Positions 10,252 through 20,373 of a stretch of 63,402 bases of DNA are shown piece after piece. Source of the stretch: Hyphomicrobiales bacterium (GTDB taxonomy: Bacteria; Pseudomonadota; Alphaproteobacteria; Rhizobiales; Methyloligellaceae); contig JAJFHP010000020.1 of NCBI GenBank assembly GCA_021775555.1, positions 1-63,402 of the forward strand, written 5' to 3'. Positions within the stretch are counted from its first letter, which is position 1. Each line of letters begins with the position of its first letter. The notes under the pieces are model-generated. The model ran no database searches. It had not been told where the DNA came from and saw nothing but the letters and a program-made list of their open reading frames with translations. A program made the translations under genes and the position numbers.

Positions 10252-10292
10252 CCGTCTTCTAGAGAGAACATCTTGTTCTTTTAAAAAGACGG
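10252..10292 (+). other. nested hairpin upstream of pal
   Basis: CCGTCTT (10252-10258) pairs with AAGACGG (10286-10292), and inside it AGAACA (10265-10270) pairs with TGTTCT (10274-10279) around a 3-nt loop and runs into TTTT. It could be a weak terminator for the small lipoprotein transcript or a structured leader of pal. Confidence 0.35.
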
Positions 10293-10401
10293 TCCAGTTT
10301 TCCGCGCTGCCATAAGTCTGCCATTTGCGGGCTGTAGGGAAGCGTTAAGGTATTGCGTCTTACGCTACCTTGATTGCAACCGGCAGAGCGGGAGTACTGG
10401 G

Positions 10402-10905
10402 ATGGGCTGTAAAAGCAGCATTGCGCGCGCCATTAGCTTGGCGGGCGTTTTTCTATTGGCGGCAGGCATAGCGGCCTGTTCCAAGAAACCACAGCAAATG
10501 GCAATCGGCCAGCAGGCTGGTGGTCCCGTTGTGCCCGGCACATCGAGGGATTTCAGCGTCAATGCCGGCGATAAGGTCTTTTTCACCGTCAATAGCGCCA
10601 CGCTGACCGCCCAGGCGCAGACCACCTTGCGATCCCAGGCACAGTGGCTTGCCAAATACCCGCAATATGGCGTGACCCTCGAGGGCCATGCCGATGAACG
10701 CGGCACGCGCGAATATAACATTGCGCTTGGAGCGCGGCGTGCCACGGCCGTGCGCACATATCTTTCGGGCCTGGGGGTTAATCCGGCGCGGCTTCAGACC
10801 ATCTCCTTTGGCAAGGAACGCCCGGTGGCGGTCTGCAACGACATTTCCTGCTGGTCCCAGAACCGGCGTGCCGTCACTTTGCTCAATGCCCGGCCCGGAA
10901 GTTGA
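10402..10905 (+). CDS. pal: peptidoglycan-associated lipoprotein Pal
   Basis: A 167-residue outer membrane lipoprotein. The signal peptide ends in lipobox IAAC, followed by a short linker and an OmpA-like peptidoglycan-binding domain containing 'GHADERGTREYNIALGARRA', with the Asp and Arg that hold the diaminopimelate side chain. It tethers the outer membrane to the wall and is the partner of TolB. ATG 10402 is the first start giving a complete lipoprotein signal. Confidence 0.96.
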   Translation: MGCKSSIARAISLAGVFLLAAGIAACSKKPQQMAIGQQAGGPVVPGTSRDFSVNAGDKVFFTVNSATLTAQAQTTLRSQAQWLAKYPQYGVTLEGHADERGTREYNIALGARRATAVRTYLSGLGVNPARLQTISFGKERPVAVCNDISCWSQNRRAVTLLNARPGS

Positions 10906-11090
10906 TTTGGGTGTTTTGATCTAGGGTCCGGATCCAAATTGAAACTGTTGAAATGGACGAGCCAGAGTGAATCTCCTGCTAATGCTTGCAGGCGGGCACA
11001 TGTGACCATAGTTTAGCCCCAAACAGTCCCAACTCTGACCCGTGCAGCCAACAATCGGTCTGCATCTGTGAGACAGCCACCATTCAAGAC

Positions 11091-12137
11091 ATGAAACGGC
11101 GCGCATTTATTTCACTCATCTCGATACTGGCCGCGCTCATAGTGTTTGCCGGCTGGGGTGTGGTTTGGGTGCCTAAGGTTAAGGCGCAGAACAAACCTGC
11201 ACCGCAAAATGCTCAAGCGGCTCAGGCCCAGCCGGTGGGTGATGTGAATGAGCGGATTGCGCGGCTGGAACAACGCATTCTCGATATGCAGAGTGTGATC
11301 GCCACATTGCAAAGCTTCGTGAAGGGTGGTGGTGCTGGTCCGGCAGCGAACGGTGTTCCCTCTTCTGTGAGCCGGCAGGCCGGCGGCAGTGCGGGGGGAG
11401 CGCCGAGCGAAGTCAATATCCGGGTGCTGGCGCTGGAAACACAAATTCGCGCCATCACAGCGCAGATGGAACAAATCTCCCAGAAACTCGGCCAGAACCC
11501 AGCTGGCGCAGCTTCGTTGCCGCCGGGAGGGCAATCGGGTGTTGTCCCGCCAACCGGACCACAAGCGCCGGGCTCGACGGACCCATTTGCATCATCCGCG
11601 CAACCCGCACCTCAGTTTGGCACCACCACGTCGGGTCCTCCGCCTGCAAATCCGTTCGAGAAAGCGATGCAGCCAGGATCTGCTCCCCAGCCGCCACCTG
11701 CACCCCGGCAATCGGCAGGCTTGCCGCCCCTTCGCGGACTGCCGGCGGTCAGCGGTGGTGCGCGCGGCATCTATGATGCGTCTTACCAGAATTTCCTGCG
11801 CAATGATTTGCGTGCCGCAGAGCAGGGTTTCGGTTCTTTTGTAAACACTTATCCGGATGATCCACTCGCCAGCAATGCCTATTACTGGCTTGGCCGCACC
11901 CATTTTGAGCGGAAAAAATTCGAGCCGGCGGCCAAGGCGTTTCTGGCCGGCTATAAAAAGGACAAGAAGAGCGCCATTGCGCCTGATGCCCTGCTGCATC
12001 TGGGCATGTCGCTGGCACAGCTTGGCGAGAAAGACGCCGCCTGTTCCACGCTCAAGGCCATTTCCAAGCAGTTTCCCGATGCACCGGACAAGCTGAAGCA
12101 GGACACCGCTTCGGTGCTGAAGCGCACTCGCTGTTGA
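11091..12137 (+). CDS. cpoB: cell division coordinator CpoB (YbgF)
   Basis: A 348-residue periplasmic protein that closes the tol-pal cluster. After a signal peptide (MKRRAFISLISILAALIVFA) comes a coiled-coil segment (NERIARLEQRILDMQSVI), a long proline/glutamine/glycine-rich linker (about residues 90-220), and a C-terminal domain of TPR repeats starting 'YDASYQNFLRNDLRAAEQGF'. CpoB coordinates peptidoglycan synthesis with outer membrane constriction in E. coli. The frame is open from 10986, but the ATG at 11091 starts the signal peptide and is preferred. Confidence 0.93.
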   Translation: MKRRAFISLISILAALIVFAGWGVVWVPKVKAQNKPAPQNAQAAQAQPVGDVNERIARLEQRILDMQSVIATLQSFVKGGGAGPAANGVPSSVSRQAGGSAGGAPSEVNIRVLALETQIRAITAQMEQISQKLGQNPAGAASLPPGGQSGVVPPTGPQAPGSTDPFASSAQPAPQFGTTTSGPPPANPFEKAMQPGSAPQPPPAPRQSAGLPPLRGLPAVSGGARGIYDASYQNFLRNDLRAAEQGFGSFVNTYPDDPLASNAYYWLGRTHFERKKFEPAAKAFLAGYKKDKKSAIAPDALLHLGMSLAQLGEKDAACSTLKAISKQFPDAPDKLKQDTASVLKRTRC

Positions 12138-12169
12138 GGCTTTTGGCCACCCGGCCTATATCCTAGGAT

Positions 12170-13450
12170 ATGACCATACTCCCGATCTCGGCGGATGAAT
12201 GCGAGACGTTGTTTGCGTGTCTTGACGGCGTGGCCCATGCGGGTCTTGGCGTGTCGGGCGGCGCGGACTCCATGGCTTTAATGCACCTGGTCAACCGCTG
12301 GCGTGAAAGGGCTGGCGACAGATCGCCGAATTTCTGCATTCTGACGATCGATCACGGGTTGCGTGAGGGGTCGGCGCAAGAGGGTGATTGGGTGGCGGAA
12401 AAGGCGGAAGAACTGGGATTTTCCTGCGCTAAACTCCGCTGGAGGCCGGGAGCGAAAACCAGCCGTATACAGGAAGATGCGCGGGCGGCGCGTTATGGCC
12501 TGATGGCAGAATATGCCCATGCCCATGGGGTGGATGCACTTCTCACTGCGCATCATCTGGACGATCAGGCCGAAACACTTCTGATGCGCCTTGGCCGAGG
12601 CTCGGGCCTTGACGGCTTGGCGGCGATACCGGCGTGGGGCCACTGGGCAGGGTTGAGGGTGTTGCGGCCATTGCTGGATATACCCAAGGCGCGGCTGGTG
12701 GCGACACTGGAAAGTTCGGGGATCGAATGGCTTGAAGACCCCAGCAATGACGATGCGCGTTTTGAGCGGGTGCGTTTGCGAAGGTCCATGGACGAGCTGG
12801 AGGCACTCGGTATTTCCGCCCAAGCGCTGGCACGCAGCGCCAGGCGGCTGCGCCGGGCCCGCGAGGCGCTGGACCAGGCTGCGGGTGACTTTCTCAGGCA
12901 ACATTGCGAACTGGAAGATGCCGGATTTTGCCGGATTAACGTTGAGGCTTTCAGTCAAATCCCGGAAGAAGTCGCGCTTCGGGCCATGGCGCGTGCGCTT
13001 CAGGGCGTTGGCGGGCAGGCCTCGCCGCCGCGTCTCGTCAAGCTTGAAACCCTGGTTGAAACACTGAAAACAGTTGATGGTACACCGCTGACCCTCGGTG
13101 GCTGTCAACTGGTGCCGGGCAAGAGAGAGTTACTTATTGTGCGTGAAACTGGGCGGGCCATGCCAAGCGATCTGGTGTTGAAGCCGGGTGAATGTGGCCT
13201 GTGGGACAACCGCTACCAGGTGAGTCTCGATAAGGCGAGCAGAGGGCCGGTACAGGTGCGCGCACTTGGAAAAAACGGCTATGGCGAGGTGCGGGCGCGG
13301 CTGGGCAAGGCTCTCAGCCTTCCTGAACGCGCCGCGGAAAGCCTGGTGTCTTTTTGGGAGGATGAGCACGTGCTTGCTGTCCCCCCGCTGGGCTATTCAA
13401 GCGATGCAGGATGTCGCGCCAGATTTGTCAATTCGGCGCTCTTTACATGA
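12170..13450 (+). CDS. tilS: tRNA(Ile)-lysidine synthase TilS
   Basis: A 426-residue TilS that attaches lysine to C34 of the tRNA-Ile with CAU anticodon, changing its decoding to AUA. The PP-loop SGGADS is at residues 29-34, followed by 'TIDHGLREGSAQE' and 'LTAHHLDDQAETLLMRLGRGSG', both diagnostic. The C-terminal part is less conserved, as is usual in alphaproteobacteria. It starts 32 nt after cpoB and precedes ftsH, a common alphaproteobacterial order (tilS-ftsH). A 254-nt gap with its own promoter separates it from ftsH. Confidence 0.95.
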   Translation: MTILPISADECETLFACLDGVAHAGLGVSGGADSMALMHLVNRWRERAGDRSPNFCILTIDHGLREGSAQEGDWVAEKAEELGFSCAKLRWRPGAKTSRIQEDARAARYGLMAEYAHAHGVDALLTAHHLDDQAETLLMRLGRGSGLDGLAAIPAWGHWAGLRVLRPLLDIPKARLVATLESSGIEWLEDPSNDDARFERVRLRRSMDELEALGISAQALARSARRLRRAREALDQAAGDFLRQHCELEDAGFCRINVEAFSQIPEEVALRAMARALQGVGGQASPPRLVKLETLVETLKTVDGTPLTLGGCQLVPGKRELLIVRETGRAMPSDLVLKPGECGLWDNRYQVSLDKASRGPVQVRALGKNGYGEVRARLGKALSLPERAAESLVSFWEDEHVLAVPPLGYSSDAGCRARFVNSALFT

Positions 13451-13568
13451 TTGTGTTAAGGCCAATCGTCAGTTGGGGTCGCGTCTGGTCTAAAAGAAAG
13501 CTAGAAACGACCATGAGACGGGTGTACTCCTAGAGACAGGATGCGGTAAATCAATCACCAGGTTGCAA

Positions 13569-13597
13569 CTTGGCAAATGGGGTTTCGATACCTATGT
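13569..13597 (+). promoter_or_regulatory. candidate RpoH (sigma-32) promoter of ftsH
   Basis: CTTG at 13569-13572, an 18-nt spacer and CCTATGT at 13591-13597 match the alphaproteobacterial heat-shock promoter pattern (CTTG, 17-18 nt, CYTATNT). It is about 107 nt before the ftsH start. ftsH belongs to the RpoH regulon in many proteobacteria, and rpoH itself is in this window at 58955-59842. Confidence 0.55.
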
Positions 13598-13704
13598 TCC
13601 TTTCAAGGAATTAACCGGGCTGGTCAGACCAGCGCCGCAATTCTCCTCTAGCTTAATTTTAAACGAGATTATCAAAGCTGTAACGGCATATTGAGGCACG
13701 ATTC

Positions 13705-15648
<1,944 letters not shown>

Positions 15649-15673
15649 GCTTTGCCGAACAGGATGAGATTTT

Positions 15674-15707
15674 AGGAGCGGCACTTATGGTGCCGCTCCT
15701 TTTTTTT
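15674..15707 (+). terminator. intrinsic terminator after ftsH
   Basis: A perfect 11-bp stem (AGGAGCGGCAC 15674-15684 with GTGCCGCTCCT 15690-15700), a 5-nt loop and a run of eight T. It lies 26 nt after the ftsH stop. Confidence 0.95.
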
Positions 15708-15740
15708 AAACTGAATTTGTGCTGCTGGTAGTGATTTGAA

Positions 15741-16778
15741 ATGATAACAAAAAATATTGCCCTTCTGGAGGAACGCCTGTCTACCATTCCCCGGCTAGGC
15801 CTAACGGATTTACCGACACCGCTTGAACCGCTGCCGCGGCTCAGCGCGGCGCTGGGTGGCCCGAAATTGTGGGTGAAGCGGGAAGATTGTACGGGTCTGG
15901 GGTTTGGCGGAAACAAGCTACGCAAGCTGGACTTTGTGCTGCGTGATGCTGTTGACTCCGGGGCTGATACGGTTGTCTCAGGAGGTGTTGTTCAGTCCAA
16001 CAGCCAACGCCAGGTTGCCGCTGCTGCAGCCAAGCTGGGGCTGGAATGCCATCTCGCTGTATATCAAGGGCGCCTCAAGCCACCCACACCAGAATATGAG
16101 AGATCGGGCAACGCCCTGTTGAACAGGTTCTATGGCGCGCATCTTTACGACGTGCCGTGGACGGGCGACAGGAATGAGGCGATTGCTTCATTATCCAGGC
16201 GACTGGGGGGTGAGGGGCGTAACCCTTATGTGGTGCCTTATGGCGTCTCAAACGGGTTGGGCGCCGTGGCCTATAGCGAAACCGCTATCGAGATCGCCGG
16301 ACAGGCGCAAACCCTCGGCTTTACACCCGATGCAATTGTGCATTGCACTGGCAGTGCAGGCACCCAGGCTGGGCTTGTACTGGGAGCATCTCACGCTCTT
16401 CCCGAAACTAAAATCGTGGGTATTGATATTGACGCGGAACCGGAACGTGTCCGTGAAGATGTTGTCTCCTATGGGCATGAAGCCGCGCAGTTGCTGGGTC
16501 TTGAGTTCGACCAGGACAAGGTTGAAGTTGTGGCAGGGCATGCCGGGCCGGCATATGGCGTGATTCACGATGCAACCAGGGAAGCGATCGGGATTGCCGC
16601 CAGGCTGGAAGCCCTGCTGCTCGATCCGGTTTATTCGGGCAAGGGCCTTGCAGGATTGATGGCGCTTATTCGCGAGGGCCGCTGGTCGGACCGGGACAAT
16701 GTTGTGTTTGTTCACACAGGAGGCACACCTGCCCTGTTTGCCTATGGCAGTGTGCTGGATATCCAGGCGGGCCCATGA
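15741..16778 (+). CDS. D-cysteine desulfhydrase/ACC deaminase-like PLP enzyme
   Basis: A 345-residue fold-type II PLP enzyme. The motif GFGGNKLRKLD places the PLP lysine, followed by 'TVVSGGVVQSNSQRQVAAAAAKLGL' (VQSN loop that cradles the substrate) and a C-terminal 'FVHTGGTPALFAY' that is typical of D-cysteine desulfhydrase (DcyD) and 1-aminocyclopropane-1-carboxylate deaminase. Which substrate is used cannot be told by eye; DcyD-type activity (D-cysteine to pyruvate, sulfide and ammonia) is the commoner annotation. The stop overlaps the folP start by 4 nt. Confidence 0.85.
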   Translation: MITKNIALLEERLSTIPRLGLTDLPTPLEPLPRLSAALGGPKLWVKREDCTGLGFGGNKLRKLDFVLRDAVDSGADTVVSGGVVQSNSQRQVAAAAAKLGLECHLAVYQGRLKPPTPEYERSGNALLNRFYGAHLYDVPWTGDRNEAIASLSRRLGGEGRNPYVVPYGVSNGLGAVAYSETAIEIAGQAQTLGFTPDAIVHCTGSAGTQAGLVLGASHALPETKIVGIDIDAEPERVREDVVSYGHEAAQLLGLEFDQDKVEVVAGHAGPAYGVIHDATREAIGIAARLEALLLDPVYSGKGLAGLMALIREGRWSDRDNVVFVHTGGTPALFAYGSVLDIQAGP

Positions 16779-17827
16779 GCAACAAGCTATATTTGCGACC
16801 AACCGGACTTATCTCTGGCCAAACGGCGCATGAAGCAGTCTCCAAAGGACAGGCCGGGCTGTTAGCCGGGGGACCTGTTGGCTTCGCGATGCTGGAAATT
16901 GTTGAAGGAGTGCCGGGTAAAACCGGGAAAAGTTTTCAGCCCTTTTCCGATCTGGCGTCCTCTGATGAACCTGTAATCAGCCTATTACTGGATGCGATCA
17001 CCTCACCACGCGCACCAATCAGCGAGCTCTCCTTAGAGCGCACGCGCATCATGGGGGTGGTGAATGTCACTCCGGACAGCTTTTCCGATGGGGGCCTGCA
17101 TGCCGGGCCTGATGATGCCATTGCCCATGCGCATATGCTGGCAAGCGAGGGAGCTGACATACTCGACATAGGCGGAGAATCGACGCGTCCGGGTTCAGAC
17201 CCTGTTGATGAAGACGAAGAGGCCGCGCGTGTCCTGCCTGTAATCGAAGGATTGAAAGAGGCCGGACGGCTGATCTCCGTAGACACCCGCAAAAGCGCCA
17301 TCATGAAACAGGCTGTGAAAGCCGGTGCGCATATGCTCAACGATGTTTCCGCCCTTACCCATGACCCTGGAAGCCTCATGGTGGCTGCGACTTCTGGCCT
17401 GCCCGTGGTGCTAATGCACGCGCAGGGAGACCCCAAGACCATGCAGGATAAACCTGAATATGAGGACGTTGTTCTTGAGGTCTATGACTATCTCGGCGAA
17501 CGCATCGCTGCGTGCGAAGCCGCAGGGATTGAACGGTCCAGGATTATCGCCGACCCGGGTATCGGATTTGGCAAGACGCTGGAACATAATCTGACTTTGT
17601 TGCGCAGCTTGAGCCTGTTTCACTCGCTAGGTGTGGCGCTTCTGCTGGGTGCGTCGAGAAAGCGTTTTATCGGTACGCTCACTGATGTGGAAAATCCTCG
17701 CGATCGCGCCCCGGGGTCCATAGCGGCAGCACTTGCCGGCGTCGCCCAGGGTGTGCAGCTTGTGCGCGTGCATGATGTGGCGGCGACACGCCAGGCATTG
17801 AACGTCTGGAGCGCCATTAACTGTTAA
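16775..17827 (+). CDS. folP: dihydropteroate synthase
   Basis: A 350-residue DHPS, the sulfonamide target that joins p-aminobenzoate to the pterin diphosphate in folate synthesis. The TIM-barrel signature motifs are present: 'IMGVVNVTPDSFSDGG', 'DILDIGGESTRPGSDPV', 'SVDTRKS', 'NDVSAL', 'DPGIGFGKTLEHN' and 'LLGASRKRFIG'. An N-terminal extension of about 90 residues precedes the barrel, longer than in E. coli but common in this class. It overlaps the desulfhydrase-like gene and precedes glmM, the usual alphaproteobacterial folP-glmM neighbourhood. Confidence 0.95.
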   Translation: MSNKLYLRPTGLISGQTAHEAVSKGQAGLLAGGPVGFAMLEIVEGVPGKTGKSFQPFSDLASSDEPVISLLLDAITSPRAPISELSLERTRIMGVVNVTPDSFSDGGLHAGPDDAIAHAHMLASEGADILDIGGESTRPGSDPVDEDEEAARVLPVIEGLKEAGRLISVDTRKSAIMKQAVKAGAHMLNDVSALTHDPGSLMVAATSGLPVVLMHAQGDPKTMQDKPEYEDVVLEVYDYLGERIAACEAAGIERSRIIADPGIGFGKTLEHNLTLLRSLSLFHSLGVALLLGASRKRFIGTLTDVENPRDRAPGSIAAALAGVAQGVQLVRVHDVAATRQALNVWSAINC

Positions 17828-17982
17828 TCCCGGAACAGTGGGGCTGAGCATGCACTGGTGTAATTTTTGCTTACAGTATTTGAAACCATATCTACAGGAC
17901 CTGAAGGCATAATGGTCCGATGCTGGTCAACTGGCATCCTGAATTTGCAAAAAATGTAAGCGTGAAGAACAACGGTTTATCG

Positions 17983-19329
17983 ATGACACGAAAACTTTTC
18001 GGAACGGACGGAATACGCGGGACGGCCAATGCTGCCCCCATGACGTCTGAAATTGCACTCAAGGTGGGTATGGCCGCGGGCAAGCTTTTCACCAATGGTG
18101 ATTATCGTCACAGGGTGGTGATCGGCAAGGATACCCGGCTGTCCGGGTACATGATCGAATCCGCACTTGTGTCGGGCTTTACGGCCGTGGGCATGGATGT
18201 GTTCCAGCTGGGGCCGATGCCGACGCCGGCTGTTGCCATGCTGACACGTTCGCTCAGGGCCGACTTGGGTGTGATGATTTCCGCCTCCCATAATCCCTAT
18301 GAGGACAATGGCATCAAGCTGTTTGGCCCGGATGGTTACAAGTTGTCGGACGAAACGGAACTCAAAATCGAAAAACTGATGCAGCAGGACTCAGATATGC
18401 TGCTCGCCAAACCCAATGATATTGGCCGGGCAAAACGCATCGACAGCGCTCAGGAACGTTATATCGAATTCGCCAAGCGCACGTTGCCGCGCAATATCCG
18501 CTTTGACGGCCTGCGCGTGGTCGTCGACTGCGCCAACGGGTCCGCCTATCAGGTGGCGCCGGCAGCCTTGTGGGAGTTGGGTGCGGAAGTTATCTCGGTG
18601 GGAGTCGAGCCGAACGGCCTCAATATCAACAAGGATTGTGGATCAACCTCGCCCGCGGCACTGTGCAAGAAGGTTCGTGAAATGCGCGCCGATATTGGAA
18701 TTGCGCTTGATGGGGATGCGGACCGGGTTCTCATTATCGATGAAAAGGGCCAGGTTATCGACGGTGATCAGTTGATGGCCGTGGTGGCCCAGTCCTGGCA
18801 AACCCGTGGGCTTCTTGCAGGCGGCGGGGTGGTCGCGACGGTGATGTCCAACCTTGGCCTGGAGCGGCATCTGGAAAGCCTTGGGCTTTCACTCGTTCGA
18901 ACACCCGTGGGTGACCGCTATGTGGTCGAGCATATGCGCAAACATGGTTTTAACGTTGGCGGTGAGCAGTCGGGCCATATCGTGCTTTCCGATTACGCGA
19001 CGACCGGCGATGGCCTCATCACCGCATTGCAGGTGCTGGCCGTTGTGACAGAGAGTGGCAAGCCGGTGAGCGAGGTATGCAATCAATTTGAGCCGATGCC
19101 GCAGATTCTGAAGAATGTTCGCTTCAAGACCGGCCAACCACTTGAAGATCAAGAGGTCATCAAGGTGATCGACGAGGGAAAGTGCAAGCTTGGCAAGGCG
19201 GGCCGTCTGGTTATCCGCCCGTCGGGCACTGAACCGGTCATTCGCGTCATGGCCGAGGGCGATGATGCCAAGCTCGTGGGCAAGGTCGTCAACGATATCG
19301 TGGACGCTTTAAAAGGGGCTGCGGCCTGA
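17983..19329 (+). CDS. glmM: phosphoglucosamine mutase
   Basis: A 448-residue GlmM converting glucosamine-6-phosphate to glucosamine-1-phosphate for UDP-GlcNAc, hence peptidoglycan and lipopolysaccharide. It starts [16 protein letters not shown], has the phosphoserine loop [11 protein letters not shown] with the active serine at residue 102, the metal-binding DGDADR and the sugar-binding GGEQSGH and [12 protein letters not shown] motifs. The frame is open from 17920, but the family start is ATG 17983. A strong terminator follows. Confidence 0.97.
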   Translation: MTRKLFGTDGIRGTANAAPMTSEIALKVGMAAGKLFTNGDYRHRVVIGKDTRLSGYMIESALVSGFTAVGMDVFQLGPMPTPAVAMLTRSLRADLGVMISASHNPYEDNGIKLFGPDGYKLSDETELKIEKLMQQDSDMLLAKPNDIGRAKRIDSAQERYIEFAKRTLPRNIRFDGLRVVVDCANGSAYQVAPAALWELGAEVISVGVEPNGLNINKDCGSTSPAALCKKVREMRADIGIALDGDADRVLIIDEKGQVIDGDQLMAVVAQSWQTRGLLAGGGVVATVMSNLGLERHLESLGLSLVRTPVGDRYVVEHMRKHGFNVGGEQSGHIVLSDYATTGDGLITALQVLAVVTESGKPVSEVCNQFEPMPQILKNVRFKTGQPLEDQEVIKVIDEGKCKLGKAGRLVIRPSGTEPVIRVMAEGDDAKLVGKVVNDIVDALKGAAA

Positions 19330-19379
19330 ACCGTGTCCCCTGGGGTTTCCTCCCTAGTAACAGTTGCGTAGTTCTAAAC

Positions 19380-19412
19380 GGGCTCCGGGGAAATCCCCGG
19401 GGCCCGTATTTT
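19380..19412 (+). terminator. intrinsic terminator after glmM
   Basis: GGGCTCCGGGG (19380-19390) pairs with CCCCGGGGCCC (19395-19405) with one G-T wobble around a 4-nt loop, followed by GTATTTT. Confidence 0.85.
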
Positions 19413-19557
19413 GTGTGCCATTCCCCACTCATATCTCCCTGAAGGCGTAATATCAGGGTTAAGCATCTCTTAAATAATCTCGTCTATCGTCCCGAAATGA
19501 AACAGTTCGGCCCCGGTCTCCATGGCTGGTCGCGTCGGACATATGTGAAGGGGGACA

Positions 19558-20265
19558 ATGATGGGCAGTTTGAGCCGAATATTTTTACTGGCTTGTGCGC
19601 TGGTTTTCGGATCGGTCACTGTCGCTGCGGCAGCGGACTTCAGATTTCCGCCTGAACCGGTCACATCGGTGCCTTCCGCCATTGCAATTCCTGATTATTC
19701 CAATCTCTGGTACCTGCGCGGGGATGTTGGCTACTCGATCAATGAAGACCCTGACATCAGCCTTTCCGGCACTTCCTTTACCGGTGAGGAAATAGATGAG
19801 AGCTGGAGCATCGGCGCTGGTTTCGGCTACAATTTCACGGACAATATCCGGGGCGATCTGACACTGGATCATCGCTTTGAGATGGATGTGACGGGTACCA
19901 ATCCGCTCACGTCTGCGCAATCCGCCGCTACGCTGGCCAGCACTGTCGGTCTCGCTAACCTCTATTACGATTTCCAGGACCGGGAGGAATTCGCGCCATA
20001 TCTGGGTGCTGGTATCGGGTGGACCTATAACGAGATGGACGGGCAGACCGGGGCCGCTACGCAAGATGAGAGTTTCGAGCTGGCCCTGGCCGCCATGGCC
20101 GGCTTCAGCTACCGGTTAGGTGGCGAATGGCTGTTCGATGCGGGTTACAGATTTTTGTATCTGGGCGGGGCCCAGACCGGCAGCACCGCAACCGCGGGTG
20201 CGCTGAGCATCGATGACATATACGCGCATGAGTTGCGGATCGGGTTTCGCTACGAACTTCAATAG
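19558..20265 (+). CDS. outer membrane beta-barrel protein
   Basis: A 235-residue small barrel with a signal peptide ending AAAA-DFRFPPEP, then repeated amphipathic strands such as 'WYLRGDVGYSINED' and 'YLGAGIGWTYNEMDG' and a C-terminal strand ending in aromatic-rich 'IGFRYELQ', the usual barrel-assembly signal. It resembles the protein at 1143-1958 in layout. A GGGGGAC ribosome site lies just before ATG 19558, and an adjacent ATG at 19561 is equally usable. It is a monocistronic gene with terminators on both sides. Confidence 0.85.
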   Translation: MMGSLSRIFLLACALVFGSVTVAAAADFRFPPEPVTSVPSAIAIPDYSNLWYLRGDVGYSINEDPDISLSGTSFTGEEIDESWSIGAGFGYNFTDNIRGDLTLDHRFEMDVTGTNPLTSAQSAATLASTVGLANLYYDFQDREEFAPYLGAGIGWTYNEMDGQTGAATQDESFELALAAMAGFSYRLGGEWLFDAGYRFLYLGGAQTGSTATAGALSIDDIYAHELRIGFRYELQ

Positions 20266-20341
20266 GGAGCCGGGGCTGAGATTGACCAAAGGCCACCACG
20301 ACCAGAAAAATAACCCTGCTTAGTACCCCCAACTAAGACCT

Positions 20342-20369
20342 GCGGCGGGAGTGATCCCGCCGCTTTTTT
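20342..20369 (+). terminator. intrinsic terminator between convergent genes
   Basis: GCGGCGGGA (20342-20350) and TCCCGCCGC (20355-20363) form a perfect 9-bp stem with GTGA loop and six T on the + strand. It ends the barrel gene; the convergent POT transporter ends at 20374 and could use the same hairpin in reverse only without a T tract. Confidence 0.9.
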
Positions 20370-20373
20370 GCGT

